64,000 bases of DNA from Bacillus thuringiensis. Lineage in GTDB: Bacteria; Bacillota; Bacilli; Bacillales; Bacillaceae_G. Under the pieces are notes generated by a model. That model did not search any database, was not told the origin of the DNA, and worked only from the letters and a program-made list of their open reading frames with translations. The stretch's first letter is position 1. The number at the start of each line of letters is the position of its first letter. The stretch spans positions 62,001 to 126,000 of the forward strand of contig NZ_JACYOF010000008.1 of the NCBI RefSeq assembly GCF_014932895.1. Direction: 5' to 3'. A program made the translations under genes and the position numbers. Positions 51,685 through 61,083 of the stretch are shown here, piece by piece.

Positions 51685-53304
51685 ATGAGTACTTGGACAC
51701 AAATTTATGACCCGTTAAACAATATTTGGTTATCTGCACTAATCGCAGCACTTCCAATTTTTTGCTTCATTATTTGTTTAGTGGGATTCAAAATGAAAGG
51801 TTACATGGCTGGTCTTTACAGTGTAATTGTTGCTATTATTCTTGCTATATTTGTTTATAAAATGCCTGCAACTGCAGCAGTAGCATCTGCCGGATTTGGT
51901 GTTTTATCTGGATTTTATCCAATTTGTACTATTGTTATCGCAGCTATCTTCCTTTACAAATTAACTGTTAAAACAGAACAATTCAATGTCATTCGTGATA
52001 GCATTTCAAGTATTACAAATGATCAACGTTTACAAGTATTATTAATCGCTTATTCTTTCGGTGCTTTCTTAGAAGGCGCAGCTGGTTTCGGTGTTCCGGT
52101 TGCTATTACAGCTGCATTACTTGTAGGTATGGGCTTTAATCCATTAAAAGCAGCGGGTATTTGCTTAGTAGCTAATATCGCTGGTGGTGCTATGGGTGCT
52201 ATGGGTATTCCAGTTACAGTACCTGCACAATTAACTGGAATAGATGCATTAACTGTCGGTCGTCAAGCAGTTTACATTTTGCCATTCATTAGCATTGTTT
52301 TACCGTTCTTACTTGTTTCAATGGTAGATGGATTTAAAGGCATTAAAGAAACTTGGCAAGGTATTCTTGTAAGTGGTGTTTCTTTCGCAATTACTCAGTT
52401 CCTTGTAACTTACTTCTTAGGCGCTGAACTTACTAATATTTTCGCAGCAGTCGTAAGTATGGTCGCTCTTGCATTATTCTTACGTGTTTGGCAACCAAAA
52501 TCTTCTGCTAAAGAAGAAAAACAAGAAGAAAAAGAATCTCATACATTCAATCAAATTTTATATGCTTGGTCTCCATTCGTATTCTTAACTGCATTTGTAA
52601 CAATCTTTAATTTAAAACCAATTAAAGCTTTATTTGCTCCGGATGGTCCATTAGCAAACTTAGTATTTAACATTCAATTCCCTGGTCTTCATAATCAAGT
52701 TATAAAAACTGCACCAATCACAAAAGCTGATACACCTTTCGCAGCGATTTTCAAACTAGATGTATTCTCTTCTACAACTACTGCGATTGTATTAGCAATT
52801 ATCGTTTCACTTATCGTCTACCGTGTAAACGGCAAAATGATTAAAGAATTAATGATTGAAACAATAAAAGAATTAAAGGTTCCAGTATATACAATTTGTA
52901 GCGTTATCGCTTTAGCTTACGTAGAGAACTACTCTGGTATGTCATCTACACTTGGACTTGCATTCTCTTCTACTGGAAATGCATTCCCTATTCTTTCTCC
53001 AATCTTAGGATGGATTGGCGTATTCATTACGGGTTCAGTAGTATCTAGTGGTTCACTATTCGCACCACTTCAAGCAGTAACTGCCGATCAATTAAACATC
53101 GTCCCATCTACTCTCGTTTCATTAAACGTAGTTGGTGGTACAATAGCAAAAATGGTTTCACCACAATCTGTAGCAGTTGCTTGTGCGGCAGTTGGACTAG
53201 TTGGTAAAGAATCTGCTCTATTTAAAACAGTGATGAAATATAGTTTAATCTTCTTAGCTATTATTAGCTTACTTCAATTAAATGCTGTATTTAATATCTT
53301 TTAA
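51685..53304 (+). CDS. lctP: L-lactate permease
   Basis: 539 residues, about 13 membrane helices, LctP/LldP family; landmarks are SFGAFLEGAAGFGVPVAITAALLVG (about 125-149, first part) and the C-terminal SSGSLFAPLQAVTADQL. It carries lactate with protons in either direction. In B. subtilis lctP is paired with ldh under Rex; here it stands alone but keeps Rex-type operators, so it should be turned on when NADH is high. The ATG follows ATAGGAGTTGTCATTATT. Confidence 0.92.
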   Translation: MSTWTQIYDPLNNIWLSALIAALPIFCFIICLVGFKMKGYMAGLYSVIVAIILAIFVYKMPATAAVASAGFGVLSGFYPICTIVIAAIFLYKLTVKTEQFNVIRDSISSITNDQRLQVLLIAYSFGAFLEGAAGFGVPVAITAALLVGMGFNPLKAAGICLVANIAGGAMGAMGIPVTVPAQLTGIDALTVGRQAVYILPFISIVLPFLLVSMVDGFKGIKETWQGILVSGVSFAITQFLVTYFLGAELTNIFAAVVSMVALALFLRVWQPKSSAKEEKQEEKESHTFNQILYAWSPFVFLTAFVTIFNLKPIKALFAPDGPLANLVFNIQFPGLHNQVIKTAPITKADTPFAAIFKLDVFSSTTTAIVLAIIVSLIVYRVNGKMIKELMIETIKELKVPVYTICSVIALAYVENYSGMSSTLGLAFSSTGNAFPILSPILGWIGVFITGSVVSSGSLFAPLQAVTADQLNIVPSTLVSLNVVGGTIAKMVSPQSVAVACAAVGLVGKESALFKTVMKYSLIFLAIISLLQLNAVFNIF

Positions 53305-53308
53305 AAAA

Positions 53309-53343
53309 AAAACACCGATCCAAATGGATCGGTGTTTTTTTTA
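53309..53343 (+). terminator. Terminator of the lactate permease gene
   Basis: AACACCGATC-CAAATG-GATCGGTGTT followed by a run of eight T; A-run on the other side makes it work for aspA too. Confidence 0.9.
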
Positions 53344-53352
53344 TTACATTTT

Positions 53353-53442
53353 TTTATCCCACATTAACGGGCAGTAAAAGCCCGATTGGTTCAACTAATA
53401 ATCAGTGGGGATAGCCCCCCACTGATTAAAGTTTCACTTTAT
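53353..53442 (-). repeat. bcr1-type repeat, copy 3 (90 bp, internally deleted)
   Basis: Reverse orientation relative to copies 1 and 2, TTTAT at both ends. It has the left end, the CAGTGGGG/CCCCACTG hairpin, CCAATCGGGC and the right end, but lacks the 50-60-bp middle block present in copies 1 and 2. It overlaps the 3' end of aspA. Confidence 0.82.
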
Positions 53443-54862
53443 TCTTTAATAAAGAAGCTCCAGCAATTTCAGGATGCGTCATTTCATATGGATCCAAAAT
53501 AATATCCAATTCTTCAGCTGTTAGTACACCATGTTCTAAACATAACTCCCTAACAGATTTTCCTGTTTCAATTGCTTCACGTGCAATACGAGATGCTGCT
53601 TCATAGCCAATATGAGGATTAACCGCTGTAATAATTCCAACACTTTTCTCAACATATTGCTTCAGCAATTCTTCATTCGCTGTAATTCCTTTAATACAAT
53701 ATTCACGGAATACACGGAATCCGTTATTCATAATACTGATAGATTGAATTAAATTAAATACAAGTACAGGCTCCATTACGTTTAACTCTAATTGTCCTGC
53801 TTCTGACGCTAAGCAAATTGTATGATCGTTTCCGATTACTTGGAAAGCGACTTGGTTAATTACTTCTGCCATAACTGGATTTACTTTACCTGGCATAATA
53901 GATGAACCTGGCTGACGAGCTGGTAATTGAATCTCAGCCAATCCAACACGTGGACCAGATGCCATAATACGAAGATCGTTTGCAATTTTAGACATATTCA
54001 TCATACATACTTTTAACGCTGCAGATACTTCTGTGTATGCATCTGTATTTTGCGTTGCATCAACTAAATGCTCTGCACCAACAAGTGGGAATCCACTAAA
54101 TGTTCGTAAATGTTTTACCACTTGTTCAATGTAAATAGGGTTTGCATTTAATCCTGTACCTACAGCTGTCGCTCCCATATTCACTTCATATAAATGTTGA
54201 CGAGACTGTTTAATTCTTTTTATATCACGCTCAAGCACTCGGCTATACGCTTCAAATTCTTGTCCAAGACGAATCGGAACTGCATCTTGTAAATGTGTAC
54301 GACCCATTTTAATAACATGATCGAACTCTTTTGCCTTTGTACGGAAAGCAGAATGAAGTTCTTCCATTGTAATAAGAAGTTCTTCTAACATCATAAGAGT
54401 TGCAATATGAATCCCCGTTGGAAATGCATCATTTGTTGATTGCGCCATGTTCACATGAGTGTTTGGGCTAATTTTCGCATATTCACCTTTTTCATATCCC
54501 ATACGTTCTAACGCTCTATTAGCAATTACTTCATTTGTATTCATATTTATGGAAGTCCCCGCTCCGCCTTGGATCGGGTCCACGATAAATTGATCATGGA
54601 ATTTTCCATCAACAATTTCTTGCGCCGCCTCTGCAATTTCTTGTCCAATATCTTTAGCTAAGTAACCGGTATCCATATTCGCAAGTGCAGCCGCTTTTTT
54701 CACAATTGCCATTGCCGTAATGAGTGACGGATGAATGCGATATCCTGTAATCGGGAAATTTTCTACGGCACGTAATGTTTGTACACCATAATATGATGCA
54801 CTTGGCACTTCCTTTTCACCTAAAAAATCTTTTTCTATACGTATATCCTTCGTTGCTATCAT
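53426..54862 (-). CDS. aspA: Aspartate ammonia-lyase (aspartase)
   Basis: 478 residues, fumarase/aspartase superfamily: signature GSSIMPGKVNP (about 315-325), substrate-binding MAQSTNDAFPTGIH and GRTHLQDAVPI. It deaminates L-aspartate to fumarate and ammonia. Aspartase and fumarase are close; length and overall sequence favour aspartase. The ATG at 54862 is preceded by AGGTGATGAAA; GTG and ATG codons slightly upstream overlap that site. The last five codons (NKVKL) and the stop lie inside a bcr1 repeat. Confidence 0.88.
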   Translation of the reverse strand: MIATKDIRIEKDFLGEKEVPSASYYGVQTLRAVENFPITGYRIHPSLITAMAIVKKAAALANMDTGYLAKDIGQEIAEAAQEIVDGKFHDQFIVDPIQGGAGTSINMNTNEVIANRALERMGYEKGEYAKISPNTHVNMAQSTNDAFPTGIHIATLMMLEELLITMEELHSAFRTKAKEFDHVIKMGRTHLQDAVPIRLGQEFEAYSRVLERDIKRIKQSRQHLYEVNMGATAVGTGLNANPIYIEQVVKHLRTFSGFPLVGAEHLVDATQNTDAYTEVSAALKVCMMNMSKIANDLRIMASGPRVGLAEIQLPARQPGSSIMPGKVNPVMAEVINQVAFQVIGNDHTICLASEAGQLELNVMEPVLVFNLIQSISIMNNGFRVFREYCIKGITANEELLKQYVEKSVGIITAVNPHIGYEAASRIAREAIETGKSVRELCLEHGVLTAEELDIILDPYEMTHPEIAGASLLKNKVKL

Positions 54863-55035
54863 TTTCATCACCTATACTTTTTCATTCTAAATCCTTATTT
54901 GAAAAATCCACCCTCTCAAAATACGAGTATCATTCAGAAGAATTTTTCAGTATCCACCTTCACTATAAAGCACCTTTTTTGAAAGCGCAAACACTTATTT
55001 TTCTATATATCCTTTTTATTAAAGTTAATAGAAAA

Positions 55036-56334
55036 TCATTCTTCTACTTTCCTTATTTCCACTCGTTTAATTTGATGCATATCCTTTTCAAGGACTTTAA
55101 AATAAAAACCATACTTCTCAATAACATCCCCTTCAGCAACGATTTGTTTTTGTACCATAATCCAACCACCAATCGTATCTACATCAGCAGCGACCAAATG
55201 TATACCAAATAAATCATTTACTTCACTAATAAGCACTTTTCCTTCAACGATTTTATACCCTTCACTTATATGTTCTATAGGCGGATACTCATCTTCATCA
55301 TATTCATCCCGAATTTCCCCAACAATTTCTTCTAAAATATCTTCTAACGTCACGATCCCTGCTGTACCACCATATTCGTCATATAAGACAGCTAGCGGAA
55401 TATGTCTTCTTTGCATTTGTAATAATAAATCATGAATTGGGATATTTTCTAGCACTTCAATAACAGGTCTTGTATATGGTGTAATCGAGCATTCTTCATC
55501 CCGATTACCATCCATATAACGAATAAATAAATCCTTTACATTAACCATTCCAATAATTTCATCTTTATCTTCACCAAATACAGGATATCTCGTATATTTC
55601 TCTTGCGCGATTACTTTAATATGCGTTTTAAACGATTCGTCCTCATATAATCCTACAACCTCCGTACGGGGTACCATAATTTCCTTTGCAACTCTATTAT
55701 CGAATTCAAAAATATTATTTACGTATTTAAATTCTCTTTGATTAATCTCTCCACTCTCATAGCTCTCAGATAAGATTAATCTTAGTTCTTCCTCTGAATG
55801 AGCCACTTCATGTTCAGAGGCTGGATGTAAGCCGAATAAACCTGTTACAAGCCTTGCGGAACCATTTAAAGCCCAAATGAAGGGATACATAACTCGGTAA
55901 AAGTAAATAAGTGGTTTCGATAATAATAAACTAACCTGCTCTGCCTTTTGTATAGCAAATGTCTTCGGAGCAAGTTCCCCAATAACAACATGTAAAAATG
56001 TAATCGCTGCAAAGGCAATAATAAATGAAACTGTACTGGCAATTGCAGGAGATACATGTAATTTTAAGAACAACGGCTCAAGTAAATGTTTAATCGTCGG
56101 CTCTCCTAGCCACCCGAGCCCTAAAGCAGTAATCGTAATACCTAACTGACAGGCTGATAAATACTCATCTAAATTTGAAGTTACTTTTTTCGCTGCCAAT
56201 GCTCCTCGTCTTTTTTCACTAACGAGTTGATCAATACGACTGCTACGCACCTTAATGATTGCAAACTCAACAGCCACAAAAAAACCTGTTAATGCAATAA
56301 GGATGGCTACCATCAATAATTTTAAAATATCCAC
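55036..56334 (-). CDS. CNNM/HlyC-CorC family membrane protein with CBS pair
   Basis: 432 residues: an N-terminal DUF21/CNNM membrane domain with four helices (about 5-195), a CBS pair (about 215-335; MVPRTEVVGLYED and IPLAVLYDEYGGTAGIVTLEDILEEIVGE) and a C-terminal CorC_HlyC domain (about 350-430). Bacterial relatives such as MpfA export magnesium; older 'hemolysin' names are misleading. The start is a GTG; AAAGGG lies five bases before it, while a much stronger AAAGGAGGTG lies 31 bases upstream beyond a hairpin. Confidence 0.88.
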   Translation of the reverse strand: MDILKLLMVAILIALTGFFVAVEFAIIKVRSSRIDQLVSEKRRGALAAKKVTSNLDEYLSACQLGITITALGLGWLGEPTIKHLLEPLFLKLHVSPAIASTVSFIIAFAAITFLHVVIGELAPKTFAIQKAEQVSLLLSKPLIYFYRVMYPFIWALNGSARLVTGLFGLHPASEHEVAHSEEELRLILSESYESGEINQREFKYVNNIFEFDNRVAKEIMVPRTEVVGLYEDESFKTHIKVIAQEKYTRYPVFGEDKDEIIGMVNVKDLFIRYMDGNRDEECSITPYTRPVIEVLENIPIHDLLLQMQRRHIPLAVLYDEYGGTAGIVTLEDILEEIVGEIRDEYDEDEYPPIEHISEGYKIVEGKVLISEVNDLFGIHLVAADVDTIGGWIMVQKQIVAEGDVIEKYGFYFKVLEKDMHQIKRVEIRKVEE

Positions 56335-56341
56335 ATATACC

Positions 56342-56375
56342 CTTTAGCTTTCTTAGCTAAAGTTACACCTCCTTT
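56342..56375 (-). promoter_or_regulatory. Hairpin between a strong Shine-Dalgarno and the CNNM start codon
   Basis: On the minus strand, AAAGGAGGTG (56366-56375) is followed by CTTTAGCT-AAGAA-AGCTAAAG (56342-56362) and then the GTG start at 56334. Folding would bring the strong site to within about 10 bases of the GTG and hide the weak AAAGGG. Confidence 0.45.
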
Positions 56376-56442
56376 AAAAAAGAAGTTTCACTTTAGTTTC
56401 TTCATTTACTGGAAAGCAACCCTATATAAAATTCACCAATTT

Positions 56443-56829
56443 TCAGTTCTCATACAATTCTAAAGGCAAGCCATCAGGGTCTTGGAAAAAGACGAATTTT
56501 TTACCCGTGATTTCATCAATACGTATCGACTCAGTCTTCACCCCATATCGGTTCAAATGTTTCACAGATTCTTCTATATGTGTAACAGCAAATGCTAAAT
56601 GTCTCAGTCCAGCTGCTTCCGGAAAGCTTTTACGCTCAGGTGGATGTGGAAATGAAAATAATTCGATTTGATACTCTTCTCCTACACATAAATCTAACTT
56701 ATAAGAATCTCGCTCTGCTCTATATACTTCATTTATCGCTTTAAAACCTAATATTCTGGTATAAAAATTCTTTGACACTTCATAATTCGAACAAATAATT
56801 GCAACATGATGCACTCTACATATATTCAT
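56443..56829 (-). CDS. VOC (glyoxalase/bleomycin resistance) family protein
   Basis: 128 residues, two beta-alpha-beta-beta-beta modules: RVHHVAIICSNYEVSKNFYT at the start, GLRHLAFAVTHIEES mid-chain and FFQDPDGLPLELYE at the end. The metal ligands typical of the family (His in HHVAI, Glu in IELFSF, His in RHLAF, Glu in LELYE) are present. It resembles B. subtilis YwkD. Substrate unknown. The ATG at 56829 follows AAAGGAATAGAGAGATC; the upstream extension is unlikely. Confidence 0.87.
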   Translation of the reverse strand: MNICRVHHVAIICSNYEVSKNFYTRILGFKAINEVYRAERDSYKLDLCVGEEYQIELFSFPHPPERKSFPEAAGLRHLAFAVTHIEESVKHLNRYGVKTESIRIDEITGKKFVFFQDPDGLPLELYEN

Positions 56830-56920
56830 GATCTCTCTATTCCTTTCTTTACCAACGATGTATATTCTCCCTTGAAATGAAAAACATATATAGCAGAATA
56901 TCTCTTTTAGGGGGCTTATT

Positions 56921-58099
56921 ATGAAATTCATCACTTTTTTCGTAGGACTTATTGTTGTTTTCTTCCTTGCTTATATTGCTAGTAATAATAAGAAACATAT
57001 TAAATTTAAGCCAATTTTTATCATGCTTATTATACAGTTAATTTTAACCTATTTATTATTGAATACAGAAATTGGACTTGTACTTATTACGATCATTTCT
57101 AGCCTGTTTACAAAGCTACTCGAGTATGCTGCTGATGGTATAAACTTTGTATTTGGCGGTCTTGCAAATAAAGGTGAAATGCCATTTTTCCTTACTGTAT
57201 TATTACCAATTGTTTTTATCTCCGTCTTAATTGGTATATTACAACATTTCAAAATACTACCATTTTTCATTCGTTGGATCGGTTATTTTCTTAGTAAAAT
57301 AAATGGTCTTGGAAAATTAGAATCTTACAACGCTATCGCTTCTGCCATTGTCGGTCAATCAGAAGTGTTTATTACAGTAAAAAAACAATTAGCTCAAATT
57401 CCAAAACATCGTCTTTATACCCTTTGCGCTTCTGCTATGTCAACCGTATCTATGTCTATCGTAGGTGCCTATATGACGATGATTGAGCCTAAATATGTAG
57501 TAACCGCACTCGTTCTCAATTTATTTAGCGGTTTTATTATCGTACTCATCATTAACCCTTACGATGTGAAAGATGACGAAGATATTTTGGAAATAAAAGG
57601 TGAAAAACAAAGTTTTTTTGAGATGCTTGGAGAATACATTCTTGATGGTTTTCGTGTAGCCATTGTCGTCGGCGCTATGCTCATCGGATTCGTCGCATTA
57701 ATGAGTTGTATTAACGACCTATTCCTCATTATATTCGGCATTACTTTCCAGCAATTAATCGGCTACGTATTTGCTCCTATTGCATTTCTTATTGGTGTAC
57801 CGAGTTCTGAAATTGTCACAGCTGGTAGTATTATGGCAACAAAGCTCGTCACAAATGAATTTGTAGCAATGATGGATCTTAGCAAAATTTCCAACAGCCT
57901 TTCTCCACGTACAATAGGTATTATTTCTGTCTTCCTCGTTTCTTTTGCCAACTTTTCTTCCATTGGAATTATTTCAGGTGCAGTAAAAGGATTAAACGAA
58001 GAACAAGGAAACGTTGTTGCACGATTTGGTTTAAAATTACTATACGGAGCTACTCTCGTTAGTTTTTTATCTGCAATTATCGTAAGCATTATGTTGTAA
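56921..58099 (+). CDS. Nucleoside transporter, CNT/NupC family
   Basis: 392 residues with about nine or ten helices. The CNT pattern is seen in the N-terminal helices, [13 protein letters not shown] (about 145) and the C-terminal [18 protein letters not shown] (about 345). It imports nucleosides with protons or sodium. GGGGGC precedes the ATG by a few bases. It is divergent from the VOC gene. I see no clear terminator in the 186-bp gap after it (58100-58285). Confidence 0.9.
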   Translation: MKFITFFVGLIVVFFLAYIASNNKKHIKFKPIFIMLIIQLILTYLLLNTEIGLVLITIISSLFTKLLEYAADGINFVFGGLANKGEMPFFLTVLLPIVFISVLIGILQHFKILPFFIRWIGYFLSKINGLGKLESYNAIASAIVGQSEVFITVKKQLAQIPKHRLYTLCASAMSTVSMSIVGAYMTMIEPKYVVTALVLNLFSGFIIVLIINPYDVKDDEDILEIKGEKQSFFEMLGEYILDGFRVAIVVGAMLIGFVALMSCINDLFLIIFGITFQQLIGYVFAPIAFLIGVPSSEIVTAGSIMATKLVTNEFVAMMDLSKISNSLSPRTIGIISVFLVSFANFSSIGIISGAVKGLNEEQGNVVARFGLKLLYGATLVSFLSAIIVSIML

Positions 58100-58285
58100 T
58101 TAGGTAAAATTTTATCATTTTCTTCCCCCTGTCTTTTGTATACACTAACAAATAGATGCCTTATAAATAATCAAGACATCTATTTTTTATACATGTACAA
58201 TCGCTTTTATTTAGCGTACAATATTTTTTATGTGTTTGAATACACTTCTAGATGTATACACTTTGATAGTTTTAAAGGAGAAAAA

Positions 58286-59302
58286 ATGATGAAATCCGAT
58301 ATGAACAACAATACGCGAGCCAAAAAAGGACACTCAAAGAAAAAACGCCTACTTTGGTTCCTTCTTATTCCATTGCTAATCGTAGCACTTGGAGCGGGAG
58401 GATACTCCTTCCATATATACAGTAAAGCAAAATCCGTTTTAAGTAATGCTTATTCTGAACTAGGTCGAGGCGATAAATCCAGCAAACGTGAAAAAGCTGT
58501 TAAGCCTATGACTGATAATATTTCCGTACTTATTATGGGTGTTGATGAAAGTGATATTAGGGAAAAAAATTACGGAAAAGCAACTCGTACGGATGCGTTA
58601 TTACTTGCAACAATTAATAAAAACGATAAATCCGTTAAACTTGTCAGCATTCCACGTGACTCACGTGTCTACATTAAATCGCGTGATAAATATGATAAAA
58701 TTACGCACGCACATGTATTTGGTGGTGTAGACAGCACGATTGATACAGTAGAGAACTTTTTAGATGTCCCAGTTGACTACTATGTAAAATTCAACTTTAA
58801 ATCCTTTATCAAAATCGTTGATTCCCTTGGTGGTATTACTGTCGATGTTCCAGTTGAGTTCACAGAACAAAACAGTAAAGATGAAGCAGATGCCATTCAT
58901 CTCAAAAAAGGACGTCAACATTTAAATGGAGAAGAGGCACTTGCACTAGCTAGAACTCGTCATATCGATAGCGACTATATGCGTGGTCAACGACAACAGC
59001 TTGTTTTAGAAGCTATTGCTGAAAAAGCATTATCTCTTAATTCCATTAATAAAATCGGGGGCCTACTAGATGCTGTCGATAAAGACCTAAAAACTAATTT
59101 AACTTTTGATGATATGATGACAATTGCAAAAAATTCAATGGGTTCAAGTTTAAAAATGGACAAATTGCAAGTAGAAGGTACTGATAAATATATAGGCGGT
59201 ATTTATTATTACGTTCCAAACGAAAAAAGTGTCAATACTATATCGACAACACTTCAAGAACATCTTGGTGTTACGAATAAAAATGAGCATAAAAAATTAT
59301 AA
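58286..59302 (+). CDS. LytR-CpsA-Psr family cell wall ligase
   Basis: 338 residues from an ATG after AAAGGAGAAAAA. Cytoplasmic Lys/Arg-rich N-terminus (to about 23), one membrane helix (about 24-45), then an extracytoplasmic LCP domain (about 70-240) with TRTDALLLATIN, VSIPRDSRVYI and the Arg-rich ALARTRHIDSDYMRGQRQQ. LCP proteins transfer teichoic acid or other polyanionic glycopolymers from lipid carriers to peptidoglycan. It is a single gene with terminator; B. cereus-group genomes hold several paralogues. Confidence 0.92.
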   Translation: MMKSDMNNNTRAKKGHSKKKRLLWFLLIPLLIVALGAGGYSFHIYSKAKSVLSNAYSELGRGDKSSKREKAVKPMTDNISVLIMGVDESDIREKNYGKATRTDALLLATINKNDKSVKLVSIPRDSRVYIKSRDKYDKITHAHVFGGVDSTIDTVENFLDVPVDYYVKFNFKSFIKIVDSLGGITVDVPVEFTEQNSKDEADAIHLKKGRQHLNGEEALALARTRHIDSDYMRGQRQQLVLEAIAEKALSLNSINKIGGLLDAVDKDLKTNLTFDDMMTIAKNSMGSSLKMDKLQVEGTDKYIGGIYYYVPNEKSVNTISTTLQEHLGVTNKNEHKKL

Positions 59303-59305
59303 TAA

Positions 59306-59340
59306 AAAGGCTGCTAGATTTTTCTAGACAGCCTTTTTAT
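59306..59340 (+). terminator. Terminator of the LCP gene
   Basis: AAAGGCTG and CAGCCTTT with inner CTAGA/TCTAG, followed by TTTTATTAT. Confidence 0.87.
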
Positions 59341-59536
59341 TATAATTTTCAACATATTTTTCATGCATATTGTGACAAAAAGAGACAATTATTACAACAG
59401 TGTAACATTCTTTATAAAAACATTACACACACAATGAAAATAATAGTATACTAGGACGTACATAATGTTATTTTCATCATTTTTATACAAAAAATGTAAT
59501 ACATATATTTATATACAAATTTCTGGGGGGAAATAA

Positions 59537-60790
59537 ATGAAGCTAAGTAAAATACTGATTGGTTCTGCAATTGCTAGTGGCATATTACTTTGTGTAGGAG
59601 GGATTGGTGGATATCAATATGTATCCAAATTGAATAATCAATTAAATACCACCGCATTACCAAACACTACGTTTGAAGGTATTTCTCTTGATGGAAAAAA
59701 TAAAGCAGATATTCAAGCAATTATTAATCAAAAGGTAACTGAATTAGATCAAAAATCCCTTACCTACATATTCCAAAATGATAAACAAACTTACAAATGG
59801 AAAGATTTAGGGATAGATTATAAAGAGAAAGATATTGTCGACAAAATCTTTAAAGAACAAGAAGGAAACATAATAAACCGTTACAAAATGCGACAGCAAG
59901 CTGAAAACGGTAAAATAAAACGTGACTATAAATTAACACCACAATTAAATACAACTGCTTATGAAACCTTTATAAAAGATAAATATAATGAAACATTAAA
60001 AAATCCTGTAAATGCCGAGTTAAACATTGAAGGTACTACCGTAAATATTAGCCAAAGTCAAAATGGAGAAAAAATTGATAAAGGAAAATTAACTGATTTA
60101 ACGAAACAGGCCCTCACTTCTGGTACATCCGATGTTACATTACCAGTTACACTACTAAAGCCTGAGCGTTCCACGGAAGATATACAGAAAATGGGGATTA
60201 AAGAAGTCATTGCTGAATACTCTACTCCAATGGCTGGTCGTAATGGAAACCAATCGTTTAACGTAAATAAGTCAGCTAATACTTTAAGTGGAGCTATTGT
60301 AGCACCCGATGAAACATTTAGTTTTAACGGACGAGTTGGCGTAACTGATGCTGCACATGGTTATAAATCGGCAGCAGTATACTTGCAGGGTAAAGTTATA
60401 CAAAGTGCTGGCGGGGGAGTTTGCCAAGTAAGTAGCACATTATATAGCGCAGCTTTAAGAGCTGATTTAGGAATTGTAGCTCGAAGCAACCATTCTATGC
60501 CTGTACATTACTTACCACTTGGGCAAGATGCAGCAGTGGCAGATTATGGACCTGATTTAAAATTTAAAAACAATACTGGGAATTATATTTACATTCAAGC
60601 CTTTTCAAATGGAGGTAGTATTACTGCACGCATTTTCGGTACAGCTACTGGGAAAGATGTGGACGTTTCTTCTAAAGTGATTAGTGAGACTGGCGATAAA
60701 ATTACGGCTGTGACATATAAAAAAGTAACACAAAACGGTGAAGTAATCTCAAATGGGCAAATTTCAAAAAGCGTATATAAAAAGGCGTGA
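59537..60790 (+). CDS. VanW family/YoaR-like wall protein with PG_binding_4 repeats
   Basis: 417 residues: a single N-terminal membrane anchor or signal (about 6-28), two peptidoglycan-binding-4-like segments (about 35-115 and 125-210), a VanW domain (about 225-355; GAIVAPDETFSFNGRVG, GGGVCQVSSTLYSAAL, NHSMPVHYLP) and a short G5-like tail (about 370-417). Surface location is expected. VanW was named in vancomycin resistance clusters but its role is unknown. GGGGGGAAATAA precedes the ATG. The 59341-59536 gap is AT-rich with no further feature called. Confidence 0.87.
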   Translation: MKLSKILIGSAIASGILLCVGGIGGYQYVSKLNNQLNTTALPNTTFEGISLDGKNKADIQAIINQKVTELDQKSLTYIFQNDKQTYKWKDLGIDYKEKDIVDKIFKEQEGNIINRYKMRQQAENGKIKRDYKLTPQLNTTAYETFIKDKYNETLKNPVNAELNIEGTTVNISQSQNGEKIDKGKLTDLTKQALTSGTSDVTLPVTLLKPERSTEDIQKMGIKEVIAEYSTPMAGRNGNQSFNVNKSANTLSGAIVAPDETFSFNGRVGVTDAAHGYKSAAVYLQGKVIQSAGGGVCQVSSTLYSAALRADLGIVARSNHSMPVHYLPLGQDAAVADYGPDLKFKNNTGNYIYIQAFSNGGSITARIFGTATGKDVDVSSKVISETGDKITAVTYKKVTQNGEVISNGQISKSVYKKA

Positions 60791-60812
60791 GTAATCACGC
60801 CTTTTTCTTTTG
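60780..60812. terminator. Bidirectional terminator between vanW-like and immunity genes
   Basis: AAAGGCGTGA-GTAA-TCACGCCTTT followed by TTTC; overlaps both gene ends. Confidence 0.87.
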
Positions 60813-61067
60813 CAATAATAGTAAAAAAGTTTCAAGATGGTCTTTCGTTTCTTCTAAAGACCACATACGATTTCCTTGCTTCGCAGCTAATACGCATGCC
60901 GCTTCCCACTCGTTCTTTTTCTTCATATTTACTAATTCATCGCGTAATTTCAAAACAATTTCTTCGTCTTCTTGCTCAATAAACTCTTCCATCACGCTTA
61001 CTATTTCATCCTCATGAATACTTAACGTACAGTACGATTTAAGAAAGTATTGTAATGTCGTATACAT
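60795..61067 (-). CDS. Acidic 90-aa protein, probable immunity partner of the upstream toxin
   Basis: Cytoplasmic, no signal or membrane segment, acidic centre (IHEDEIVSVMEEFIEQEDEEI) and mainly helical appearance. It starts 16 bp after the stop of the RNase A-like lipoprotein gene on the same strand, with GGGGGAGTACATT before its ATG. Weakly reminiscent of CdiI-type immunity proteins (acidic, EEhxxLRxEL pattern). The toxin-then-immunity order and the cytoplasmic, acidic nature fit an inhibitor of a basic nuclease; no direct proof is available. Confidence 0.6.
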   Translation of the reverse strand: MYTTLQYFLKSYCTLSIHEDEIVSVMEEFIEQEDEEIVLKLRDELVNMKKKNEWEAACVLAAKQGNRMWSLEETKDHLETFLLLLQKKKA

Positions 61068-61083
61068 AATGTACTCCCCCTTC

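Noticed and set aside
56382-56395. AAGTTTCACTTTA resembles the bcr1 terminal sequence, suggesting a fourth copy upstream of the CNNM gene.
   Set aside because: Only about 13 bases match and no other bcr1 block (core, hairpin, ATAAA-bounded right end) follows; chance in AT-rich DNA is likely.
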